Shown in pieces: positions 27,803 to 36,769 of a stretch of DNA of 64,000 nucleotides; the first letter of the stretch is position 1, and each line of letters begins with the position of its first letter. The DNA comes from Verrucomicrobiota bacterium. GTDB taxonomy: Bacteria > Verrucomicrobiota > Verrucomicrobiia > Limisphaerales > J093. The notes beneath the pieces were generated by a model that did no database searches, was not told the origin of the DNA, and saw nothing but the letters and a program-made list of their open reading frames with translations. Position numbers and translations under genes: made by a program. The stretch spans positions 1 through 64,000 of the forward strand of contig JAKQDD010000033.1 of NCBI GenBank assembly GCA_029556615.1. Reading direction: 5' to 3'.

Positions 27803-29044
27803 TTAGCCCGGCTGCCGGTTGGAATCACGCGGCGGACGATCCCCGCCTTGTCCTCCGCCACCTTGACGCGGACGACCTTCCGGGCGCGGAGGGCGGCCAC
27901 CGCCACCCTGGCCGCCTTCGCGACCTCGGACTTGCTGAACCGGCGTCGGTTTGATGACCGGCCGGCTCTCGGCATCCACCGGAAGCACGACGCGGAAGCC
28001 GAGATGGTAGTAAGGATGATCCGGATCCTGCGGGCCGCGGAAGTATGACGGGTTGCGATTCGACACGCGGCCGTGGCCGTTCTCGCCGTTATACCAATTG
28101 CCGCCGCGCATGCCGCGATACGGCTTGCCGTCGGGCATGATGCTGCCGCTGGCTGGCCCCGCGGGATTGTTGGTCGGGCTGTAAGCGTAATAGTCGCGCC
28201 CATACCAATCGTTGATGAACTGCCAGACGTTGCCAGTCATGTCGTAAAGGCCGTAGCCGTTCGCACCGTTGCCGGTCTGGAAAGTCTCCGCCGCGCCCGG
28301 CCAGCCGAAGTCGGCCTTGCGATGCAACTGACCGTTGAAGAAACCCACTGGCGTTGTCCACGGTTGCGGGCCGGCGCGAAATGGGTTTCTCGACTCCGGC
28401 CAGTTTGCTTTCGTGGCGTCCGGCTCGTCGCCCCAAGGGAAATTGCGATACGGATTCTGCAAGCCACCGCGCGCGGCGTATTCCCACTCGGCCTCGGTCG
28501 GCAGGCGGAAACCACTCCTGTTGAAGTCGCAGTCCCAAGTCGTCGTGTCGTAGCAAAGCGGCTTGCCTTGTTTCCCGCTCAGCCAATTGCAATAGGCCGC
28601 CGCGCCCGGCCAGCGGATGCAGAACACCGGATGATTCTCCTTCTTGTCCAGCACCGCGAAGCTCTTACCGTCCCAGCCGATGCGGCTGAACGGTGACATC
28701 GCCCGCGTCTCGCACAGCAGCTCCTTGCCGCCGACGAGATAAGCGCCGCCCTCGCGGATCTCGATCTGCTTCGCCGCCAGCGCAGAGTTCAGGAACTCGC
28801 AATACTCCTTCGTGGTGACAGTGTAGATTCCCATGTAGAAGGCATCCAGCCGCATCGCGTGGACCGGCGTTTCGTCGCCACCGTGCTTCGGGTCAACGAA
28901 GTTGTGATGGTCGCCCATTTCAAAGGTGCCCGCCGGAATCAGGGTGAAGCCGGCGAGTGCTTCTTTTGCAGCCACTTCCTCAATACATGCGGCAAGTGCG
29001 ATCACGGCGAGTGCCGCGTGCTTGATCCATTTGAGCGTCATCAT
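27803..29044 (-). CDS. SUMF1/formylglycine-generating-enzyme-fold protein (probably non-catalytic)
   Basis: FTLIPAGTFEMGDHHNFVD, RLPTEAEWEYAARGG, YDMTGNVWQFINDWYG, GMRGGNWYN; Cys residues of catalytic FGE motif not seen; G/R-rich tail. Confidence 0.88.
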   Translation of the reverse strand: MMTLKWIKHAALAVIALAACIEEVAAKEALAGFTLIPAGTFEMGDHHNFVDPKHGGDETPVHAMRLDAFYMGIYTVTTKEYCEFLNSALAAKQIEIREGGAYLVGGKELLCETRAMSPFSRIGWDGKSFAVLDKKENHPVFCIRWPGAAAYCNWLSGKQGKPLCYDTTTWDCDFNRSGFRLPTEAEWEYAARGGLQNPYRNFPWGDEPDATKANWPESRNPFRAGPQPWTTPVGFFNGQLHRKADFGWPGAAETFQTGNGANGYGLYDMTGNVWQFINDWYGRDYYAYSPTNNPAGPASGSIMPDGKPYRGMRGGNWYNGENGHGRVSNRNPSYFRGPQDPDHPYYHLGFRVVLPVDAESRPVIKPTPVQQVRGREGGQGGGGRPPRPEGRPRQGGGGQGGDRPPRDSNRQPG

Positions 29045-29089
29045 TCCAGAGGGTTAAACGGAAAGTGAGGCGTCCATTCTACAGCCAGC

Positions 29090-32000
29090 TCAAGGCAACT
29101 GAACTACCCGGTAAAACCCTTGCGGCTGGGCGAGCCGCGTTGTGTTGCTTTCTATGAACGAGGTTAGTGGGCCGACGCTGCGGTTGGTGGCGATGCTGGC
29201 CCAGGCGGCGGTGGTGAGGCTGGGCGTGTATTGCACGACGTAACTGCGATTGGGCACGCTGGCCCATGTCATCTCCGCCGCGGTTGAGTCGACGGACATT
29301 GTCGTAACGAGCAGAGTCTGATCCACCGGAAGCTCGATGGTGCCTCGAGGGATCAGGTCTTTGCCCAGCAGGCCGGCGTAGCTGGCGGGGTAGCGGCGGA
29401 CTTTGAAGACGGCATTGTATTGGTGGCCGCGGTCATCCAACCCCGGAGTCTCGCCTTGGGTCAGCGGACCCGTTTGCACAACGGGGCACACATAGCGCCA
29501 GACAATTTCAGCCGCGGCGGTGACTTCGGTGAGAATGCCGTGAACACCATCGCACATGAGGGTGTTGCCGTTGGGCAATCGCTGCGCGCCGGAGATCGCC
29601 TCCGAATACATGCTGGAAGGGGGTGTCGCCGCGTAGGTCCAAGTGAGCACGGTCGGGCCGAAAGCCGATCCGGAGGCGATGGAGTAAAGTCCATCCGTCC
29701 GCAGGGGCGGAGTGATTTCGTCCACGGTCGAATAGTTGCGGCCAATCCCGTTGTTGAAGATGATCAGATTCCCAGCACCGGGGCAGTCAGGATCAATCCA
29801 CTGTGCGTCGTGTTGATCGAAGAGCAGCTGACTGGCGGCGGTGCCGAGGCCGTAATTCACGGGATTGCCCCAGCGATAGAGGAGATCGCCGCCCTTGCCT
29901 CGCGTTCCGCCCGTGTGACCGGCGGCTTGGGCGGTTGTGGTGCCGTGGTCAATCACCCACAGTTCGCTGCTGCCGCGAACGCTCAGGACGATCTGATCCA
30001 ACTCGGGGTTGTAGGCGATCGAGTTCATGTGGTTCCAAAAGGGCATGATGCCATGGGCGCTTTCCACCCAGCCATTCACGTTCACCCGTTCAGGATGTTC
30101 CGAAACCACGCCGTAGTTGTTCCGGGCCGGATCGAAGTCCTGGATCAAGTGATCCCACACATGCCATTCCCACACGACGATTCCGCCTTGAGGACGGGTG
30201 GGCTGCACCTCCACGACTGAATCGGGCAGCAGGTAGCCCTTGCCCGCAACGTCGGGATGCAGGAGGGCCGGATTGAAGCCTGCCGCCAGCACCTCGGCGT
30301 AAGATTTCGTCTCGACGACCAGCATCAACACGTTGCCATTGGGGAGCGGCGTAACGTCGTGATGCGACATGTGGGTGGCCGTGGCGTAGTCCAGCTCCCA
30401 CACGAGGTTGCCGTCCCAATCGTATTCCTCCAGCCGGCCGCCCTCGCCGCCGCCCGTCAAGGCGCCGCTCTTCACGAAGCCGCAGCGGAGCAGATGGCCG
30501 TTGGTGAGCAGGTAGGCCGACTGGCCAGGCTCGTAGCGACTGGTCCAGCGGTTCACCACCTCGCCCGCATTGTCGATGAGGTAGGTGTTGGTGTGATGTT
30601 TGGGCGCCATGAGCGTGTACCCCGGAAAGGCCCGAACGTCGTTGGTGAACAGTCCGACCGTCTGAACCAGGTTCGCCGGCGCGCTCGCCACCGTATAGGA
30701 GCGAGTGTTCCCGGGTGCGCCGATCGGGTCGGTGGTGACCATGCCCGCGCTATCCGAGGCCGTCAGGTAGTAGTTCACCGTGGTGCCGACCGACTGTGCG
30801 GGGATTGGCGCGCCGTAGGTGCCGTCGCCTGCGCTGCCATCGTGGTGGGTGCCATCGTCCAGCATGGGAACCGTGGTCGAAACGCTGCCGCTGGTGACCA
30901 CCTTGACCGTGATTTGATCGAGATCGATGCGACTCTCGGTGCTGCCTCCGCGGAACTGGAAGCGCATCTTGAGCGTGCTGATCAACTCGCCGGGCTGCAG
31001 GTCATAGTGGTATTGCCGCCAGGCGTGATTGGTGCTGGTCAGTTCGCTCAAGCGCGTCACGTAGCCGGTGCCCGGATCGAGTTGGAAGGTCCAACCGGCA
31101 TTGCCATACTGATTGCTAAGGGTCAGCGTCTGCAGCCAGAACTCCACAAGTCCCGAACTGCCCCGCGCGTCGATGGCACTCGAGGTGGTCACCATGCTGT
31201 CGGTCAGGTTCGTCGTGCCGCCTTTGAATTCCATGCCGTTGGTGTTGCCGGGGCCGTAGTTCGCCTGGCCGCGTTGCTCCAACGGGCTATTCGCGCCCGC
31301 CGACGTCACCGTCCAGGCGTTGTTGCAGTTGCCGCCCGTCCACGGTTTGCTGCTGGTGGTCGCCATTGTTTCCGAGAACGCGCTATGGGTTTCGCCTGGC
31401 CCGCCGCCTGTGCCAGTGCTGTAGGTCAAAGCGACCAGGGCCACGTTCGCGTCATCGGTGACCCCAGCGGTCACCCAGACGGGATCGGCTGCCGTCGGCG
31501 ACGCGGGGGTGATGGCGGTGTTCGCGATCACTGGGGGTTGATTCGTCGTGGCGCCCGGGTGGGTCGCGCCTTGCACGCGCATCCGGAGGGAGTAGAGCGA
31601 CCCGGCCTCCGTGGTGATGAACAGGGTCTTTCGATCGCTGCCGCCGAATTCCAGATTCGTTGGTCGCTCCGGCAGGGTGATGTGCTCGACCTGATTGCCG
31701 GCGGAGTCATAGACCAACACGGCGTTCTCGCAGCAATAGAGGTTGCCCTCGGCGTCCAGCGTCATGCCATCGCACTTGACCGGGGCGAACAGCGTCGGGT
31801 CGGTCAGGCTGCCGTCGTCGTTGATGCGGTACCGGAACACGTTCGCGGTGCCCCAATCAGCAAGATAGAGCGTCTTGCCATCCGGCGTGCCGACGAGGCC
31901 GTTGGGCCGCACCGTGTCCCCCACGACGCGCAGCACCGCGCTCCCATCCGGCTGGAGGTAATAGACGTATTCCCCGCCCTGCACGGCCGTGTGCCCGAAA

Positions 32001-35000
32001 TAGACCGGGTCGGTGAAGTAGACGCCACCGGCCGGATCCACCCAGAGATCGTTGGGTTCGTTGAAGCGGAGGCCGCCGTAGGTGCTCGCCAGAACCGTGA
32101 CGCTGCCTTGCGGTGTGATGGACGTGATGCGGCCGTTGTCCCCTTCACAGGCCAGCAGGTTGCCGGATGCGTCGAAGGAGAGGCCATTCGCACCGCCGGC
32201 GTTCGTCCGGAAGACGGAAAGCTGATTGGACACAGACCACTGGTAGATCGTGTCGGAGGGGATGTCCGAGAACAACACATTGCCTGCCGCGTCGGCTGCC
32301 GGGCCTTCGGTGAAATGCAAACCGGCAGCGAGCTGCGTGAGCGTGGCGCCCGGGGCCACTACGCTGGCTGCGCCACGCCGCATCACGCGGAAGCCCATGT
32401 GGAACCACGGGCCGTTCGGGTCGCCCGGACCGCGGTAGTAGGAGGGATTACGGTTGGCGACACGGCCGTGGCCATAGAACTCCTGGCCGTTGAACCAGTT
32501 GCCCCCGCGCAAACCACGATAGGCATGGCCGTCGGGCATGGGATCGCCCGCGGCCGGCCCCGGCGGGTTGGTGACCACGTTGTTGGCCACACAGGACTGA
32601 TAGTAATCCTTGGCGTACCAATCGTTCACCCATTCCCAGACGTTGCCGGACATGTCGTAAAGCCCGAAGCCGTTCGCATTATTGCGGGTCTGGTAGGTGT
32701 CATTCGTGCCTGGCCAGCCGAACTCGGCTTGGGCACGGAGTTGGCCGTTGTAGAATCCGACCGGCGTGGTCCAAGGATAAGGACCGGTCGCGTAAGGATT
32801 CGATGTGCCAGCCCAGTTCGCCAGGGTCCCGTCGGCGTTCGTATCGCTGCCCCAGGGGAACGTGCCGTAAGGGCTGTAAAGGCCGCCGCGGGCGGCGTAT
32901 TCCCATTCCGCTTCGGTCGGGAGGCGGTACCCGTTCCTGGACAGGTCGCAGTCGCCGTTGGCCAGGTTGTAGCAGGGCGCATAGCCATCGCGCGCGCTGG
33001 CCCAGTTGCAGTAGGCGATCGCCCCGAACCAACGCACGCCCGTGATCGGATGGAGGTCACGCTGGTCGCGGATGGTGAAGGCGCTTCCACTCCATTGCAC
33101 GCGGCTGTTTGTGTCCGAACCGTAGGTGTCGCAGTAGATGTTCGCGCCGCCGGCGCCATAGACGTGGTTCGACCGGACCTCGATCAAGCTCTGCGCCAGT
33201 GCCGAGTTGAGGAACTGGACGTATTCTTGACAGGTCAGCAAGGTCGTCTCCATCTCGAACGCGGCCACGTAGACGCTATGAACCGGGACTTCATCGCTCG
33301 GATGCTGGGGATCGGTGAACCCGTCATGATCGCCCATCTCGAATTGCCCGGCGGGGATGTGGGCGAACTGCGGCGTGAACGAATGGGTCGGCGGAAGGTC
33401 GTTGGTGACACCGCCGCGCACGCAGCGCACCCAGAAGTTCGTGGCCTTGCTGTCGTAACCCACGATGCCAAGCTGGAAGTCCACATACCAGGCGCGGTGG
33501 GTGCCGTTGATTTCCGTCGTGGACGACCAGTAGCGGGCCGGCTTGGCGGCGGGGAAGAAATTCGTGTCCACGCTCGGGCTGGTGCAGGTTTCGTCGTTCA
33601 GCGACTGGAGTTCCTTGATGTTCGGCAGCCGCCAGTCCGCGCGGCCGGCCAGGGAGAGGCTTTCGGCATAGTCCAGGGCACTTTCCCAAGACGCTGCGCT
33701 CGCAACCTCGGTCTGCTGCCAGGTCAAGCCGGTGTCCCGGTCCGTCACGGTGCCGTCGCCGTTGCCGACGAAGTCGTGCATCGGCTGACGCGCCGGGGCC
33801 GGCGCCCCGCGCACGCAGCGGACGTGGAACCGTTTCGTCCCCCCGGCGCCGAGGGTCTCGGTCTTCGGATGCGGGCCAATGCCGCCGCCCGCATTGGCCG
33901 CCCAGACCCGATTGGAATCGGTGGGCTGGACGTCGGCGGTCCACCAGTACTGCGCCCCGGTTGCGGTGAAGGCGTTGGTGTCCAAGGCCGGGTTGACCGC
34001 GCCGTGATTGAGGATGCTGAACAGTTCGTGCGCGGTGGGCAGGCGCCAATCGCTTTGTCCTCCCAGCACGAGCGCGTCGGCGTAGGTCGCCGCGCTCTCC
34101 CACGTCATCTCGCCGCCGTCGGCCTGTTGCCAGATGAGGCCGGTCACGTTGTCGGTGACCGTTCCATCGCCGCTCTCCGTGAACGAGGGTGGGTGGAGCG
34201 TGTAGTCGGAATCCTCACCCAGCGCGGCGGTGTAGCTCTGCGTCTGGCCGGTGTCCGGGAGATTCAACATGCTCCAATCCCCAGAGGGCGGAACGTTCGT
34301 GCCCGTAACGATGACCGTGAACCATTGCGCCGTGAAGAGGCTCGGCACGCCGTTGTCGGAGACGCTGACCAGGAAGTCGTTGGTGGTGCCAGCGTCTGCC
34401 GCCGTTGCGGTCCAGGTGACGAGCCCGTTGGTCACGTTGATCGTGGCCGTCGCGGGTGCCAAAGGGAGTTCGAAGCTGAGCCATTGCGGTGGCGCCTCTG
34501 CGTCGCTGGCGGCAGCCGCAACCACCAGGGAGTCACCCGCGTTGAGGGTGCGGTCGGACAGCGGTGCCAACACCGGCGCGGTGTTGGCGATCACCCATGC
34601 CTTGAAGCTGTTCGTCGCGCGCATGGGCGGTGTGCCGCTGTCCGTCGCAATCACGGTGAGCGTCGGCGTCGAGCCGAACTGGGCGAGCGTCGGGCTGAAG
34701 GTGAGGATGCCGTTGCTCGGGTTGATGGATGCGTTGGCCGGCGGATTCAGGAGGCCGAACACGACGGACTGGGTGGGCACGTCGACATCGTGAGCGACGT
34801 TGGTCACCAGCAAGGTGTAGCCAGGCGCAACGGTGCGGTCGATCTGCGCTTCCAGGGTTGGCGGCGTGTTCCCCAGGGTGGTCTGGACGGTGTAGGAGTA
34901 CGCCGCGGCCGGCGCGGCGCTGGGATCGCTGGCCGCGTTGCCGAAGTCGTCCTGCGCGGTCACGGAGTAGCCGACGGTTGTGCCCTCGGGGAAAGCCGGG

Positions 35001-36694
35001 ATGGCGCCGCCATAGCGACCATCTCCCGCCGCGCCGTCCTGCTGCGCCCCATCGTCGAGCATCGTCACGGCGTTCGTGCTGCCCGCCGCGATGTAGGTCA
35101 GGGTCACTTGCGCCACGGCCCGGCTGTTGGTCACCGTGCTCGTGACCCAGACGCTGTTTGTGGCGTTCGGTGCGGCCGGCGAGTGCGTGGTGCCGCTGAT
35201 CGTGGGCGCGGACACATACGAGGGCGTCCGGCCCGTGATGGTGTCCAGCGGAACCAACGTGCGCCCCGTCAGCGCCGGATCGTTCGTGCCGATGCGGAAA
35301 GCCCGGAAAACGGAGTTGACCATCGGCCAGTTGTCCCGCTTGTATTTGAGCATGCCGGCGGAGGTCACCGGGCTGACGTATTCCCACACGACTTCGCCGC
35401 TGGAGGTGACCTCGAAGATGTGGCCCTCGGTGTCCGCGCATATCAGCGTGTTGCCGTTCGGCAGCCGCTGCGCGCTGGAGCCGATGTGGCTGAAGCAAGC
35501 CTGGTTGGCTTTTGAGAAGTACATCCAGGTCACCTGCCGCGAGAGGTTCTTGGTCTGCTTGTGGGTGTCCTTGTTCGGTGACGCCCAACTGATGTAGCCG
35601 GCCGTCGGCGGATTCACATAGCTGCCGGTGTCGTTGGTGCCGGCGTTCAAGTAGCCGTTGATCTGGAACATGTACGATTGCGGCGTGCGCTCGAACAGAT
35701 ACTGGCCATTGTTGAACACCAGGAATTGTCCGGCCCCGGGCGAGCCGGCGGGAATCCAGCTCACGTGATGCGAGCCGCCAATCTGCTTGTGACCGGTCGT
35801 GGAGGACGTCCAGTCCTCCAACACCGACGGCGGGTCGCCCTGTTCGTAGCGGGCGGGATCGCCGAAGCGGTAGAGAAAGTCCCCGGCGGGCGAAGCGGCC
35901 AGCGCCAGGCCGGCGGTCGGATCGCCGGCGACAAAGGTGTTCCCGTGGTCAATCACGTAGAACTCGCCCTGCACCGAGTTGATGACGATCTGGTCGAGCG
36001 CCTGGTTGTAGTCGATCGAGTTGCAGTGCAGCCAGTCGCGCCGTAGCGGTCGACCCGGAAGGTTGAGATTGAGGCGGCCGGGCGCGTCGGAAATGGAGGT
36101 GACGTAGTTGGCCTTGGTGGGGTCGAAATCCTGAACGACATGGTCGAAGAAATTCCACTCCCAGATGACATTGCCGGCCATGTCCACCTCGACGACGGCA
36201 TCCATTTGCGCGCCGGTGTAGGGGCCGTTGGCCGGGTCGCAACCCGCGGCGATGGCCTGTTCGTGGGTGATGGTCTTGTTGGCGATGTAGAGCGTGGTGA
36301 AGGCGTTGAGCTTCGGGTTGAAGATGCGGACGAAATCGTGGTGCGGGGCGTAGTTGGTGCGCGTCTCCGTGTATTGCCAGACGATGTTGCCACTCCAGTC
36401 CACTTCGGTGAAACCGCTGAAGCCGCTGGGATCGTCTTTTGAGGTGTCGAGCACGTTGCCGTTGGTGAGCAGGTGCGGGTTCGTGCCGAGGGGCCACGTG
36501 TGCACCACCCGCCCCTCCATGTCCAGCAAGTAGGTCGTGCCCCGCGCCCCAAACCATGTGTAGCCGGGATAGGCCCCGGCCTTGTCCCAGTAAAGCAATT
36601 CGGTTGGGCCTTGCAGGGATTCGTACGCGAAGAGAGACGACGCCGCGAAGACCGCGAGTAGTCCCGAATGGAAGCGGGCTGAGGTTGTTCTCAT
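29090..36694 (-). CDS. Giant secreted multidomain protein (2534 aa): ASST - Ig/cadherin-like - DUF1566 x2 - SUMF1 - SMP-30/gluconolactonase-like - ASST - C-terminal beta domain
   Basis: Single uninterrupted ORF with signal peptide; domains recognised by motif, see findings for approximate boundaries. Confidence 0.9.
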   Translation of the reverse strand: MRTTSARFHSGLLAVFAASSLFAYESLQGPTELLYWDKAGAYPGYTWFGARGTTYLLDMEGRVVHTWPLGTNPHLLTNGNVLDTSKDDPSGFSGFTEVDWSGNIVWQYTETRTNYAPHHDFVRIFNPKLNAFTTLYIANKTITHEQAIAAGCDPANGPYTGAQMDAVVEVDMAGNVIWEWNFFDHVVQDFDPTKANYVTSISDAPGRLNLNLPGRPLRRDWLHCNSIDYNQALDQIVINSVQGEFYVIDHGNTFVAGDPTAGLALAASPAGDFLYRFGDPARYEQGDPPSVLEDWTSSTTGHKQIGGSHHVSWIPAGSPGAGQFLVFNNGQYLFERTPQSYMFQINGYLNAGTNDTGSYVNPPTAGYISWASPNKDTHKQTKNLSRQVTWMYFSKANQACFSHIGSSAQRLPNGNTLICADTEGHIFEVTSSGEVVWEYVSPVTSAGMLKYKRDNWPMVNSVFRAFRIGTNDPALTGRTLVPLDTITGRTPSYVSAPTISGTTHSPAAPNATNSVWVTSTVTNSRAVAQVTLTYIAAGSTNAVTMLDDGAQQDGAAGDGRYGGAIPAFPEGTTVGYSVTAQDDFGNAASDPSAAPAAAYSYTVQTTLGNTPPTLEAQIDRTVAPGYTLLVTNVAHDVDVPTQSVVFGLLNPPANASINPSNGILTFSPTLAQFGSTPTLTVIATDSGTPPMRATNSFKAWVIANTAPVLAPLSDRTLNAGDSLVVAAAASDAEAPPQWLSFELPLAPATATINVTNGLVTWTATAADAGTTNDFLVSVSDNGVPSLFTAQWFTVIVTGTNVPPSGDWSMLNLPDTGQTQSYTAALGEDSDYTLHPPSFTESGDGTVTDNVTGLIWQQADGGEMTWESAATYADALVLGGQSDWRLPTAHELFSILNHGAVNPALDTNAFTATGAQYWWTADVQPTDSNRVWAANAGGGIGPHPKTETLGAGGTKRFHVRCVRGAPAPARQPMHDFVGNGDGTVTDRDTGLTWQQTEVASAASWESALDYAESLSLAGRADWRLPNIKELQSLNDETCTSPSVDTNFFPAAKPARYWSSTTEINGTHRAWYVDFQLGIVGYDSKATNFWVRCVRGGVTNDLPPTHSFTPQFAHIPAGQFEMGDHDGFTDPQHPSDEVPVHSVYVAAFEMETTLLTCQEYVQFLNSALAQSLIEVRSNHVYGAGGANIYCDTYGSDTNSRVQWSGSAFTIRDQRDLHPITGVRWFGAIAYCNWASARDGYAPCYNLANGDCDLSRNGYRLPTEAEWEYAARGGLYSPYGTFPWGSDTNADGTLANWAGTSNPYATGPYPWTTPVGFYNGQLRAQAEFGWPGTNDTYQTRNNANGFGLYDMSGNVWEWVNDWYAKDYYQSCVANNVVTNPPGPAAGDPMPDGHAYRGLRGGNWFNGQEFYGHGRVANRNPSYYRGPGDPNGPWFHMGFRVMRRGAASVVAPGATLTQLAAGLHFTEGPAADAAGNVLFSDIPSDTIYQWSVSNQLSVFRTNAGGANGLSFDASGNLLACEGDNGRITSITPQGSVTVLASTYGGLRFNEPNDLWVDPAGGVYFTDPVYFGHTAVQGGEYVYYLQPDGSAVLRVVGDTVRPNGLVGTPDGKTLYLADWGTANVFRYRINDDGSLTDPTLFAPVKCDGMTLDAEGNLYCCENAVLVYDSAGNQVEHITLPERPTNLEFGGSDRKTLFITTEAGSLYSLRMRVQGATHPGATTNQPPVIANTAITPASPTAADPVWVTAGVTDDANVALVALTYSTGTGGGPGETHSAFSETMATTSSKPWTGGNCNNAWTVTSAGANSPLEQRGQANYGPGNTNGMEFKGGTTNLTDSMVTTSSAIDARGSSGLVEFWLQTLTLSNQYGNAGWTFQLDPGTGYVTRLSELTSTNHAWRQYHYDLQPGELISTLKMRFQFRGGSTESRIDLDQITVKVVTSGSVSTTVPMLDDGTHHDGSAGDGTYGAPIPAQSVGTTVNYYLTASDSAGMVTTDPIGAPGNTRSYTVASAPANLVQTVGLFTNDVRAFPGYTLMAPKHHTNTYLIDNAGEVVNRWTSRYEPGQSAYLLTNGHLLRCGFVKSGALTGGGEGGRLEEYDWDGNLVWELDYATATHMSHHDVTPLPNGNVLMLVVETKSYAEVLAAGFNPALLHPDVAGKGYLLPDSVVEVQPTRPQGGIVVWEWHVWDHLIQDFDPARNNYGVVSEHPERVNVNGWVESAHGIMPFWNHMNSIAYNPELDQIVLSVRGSSELWVIDHGTTTAQAAGHTGGTRGKGGDLLYRWGNPVNYGLGTAASQLLFDQHDAQWIDPDCPGAGNLIIFNNGIGRNYSTVDEITPPLRTDGLYSIASGSAFGPTVLTWTYAATPPSSMYSEAISGAQRLPNGNTLMCDGVHGILTEVTAAAEIVWRYVCPVVQTGPLTQGETPGLDDRGHQYNAVFKVRRYPASYAGLLGKDLIPRGTIELPVDQTLLVTTMSVDSTAAEMTWASVPNRSYVVQYTPSLTTAAWASIATNRSVGPLTSFIESNTTRLAQPQGFYRVVQLP

Positions 36695-36769
36695 GGAATT
36701 CGCAAGCGGCTCGGGGTGCTATGGAAGTGTTGGGTGAAGGGAATCGCGGCAGCGTTCACTTGTTGTGCC

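Noticed and set aside
27803-29044. Functional formylglycine-generating enzyme for the neighbouring sulfatase
   Set aside because: Expected catalytic cysteines are not visible in the C-terminal core; retained only as SUMF1-fold.
30257-35515. 1752-aa ORF on the plus strand opposite the giant protein
   Set aside because: Antisense shadow ORF of a high-GC gene; R/H/G/A-rich translation with no domain motifs, while the minus strand encodes recognisable domains.
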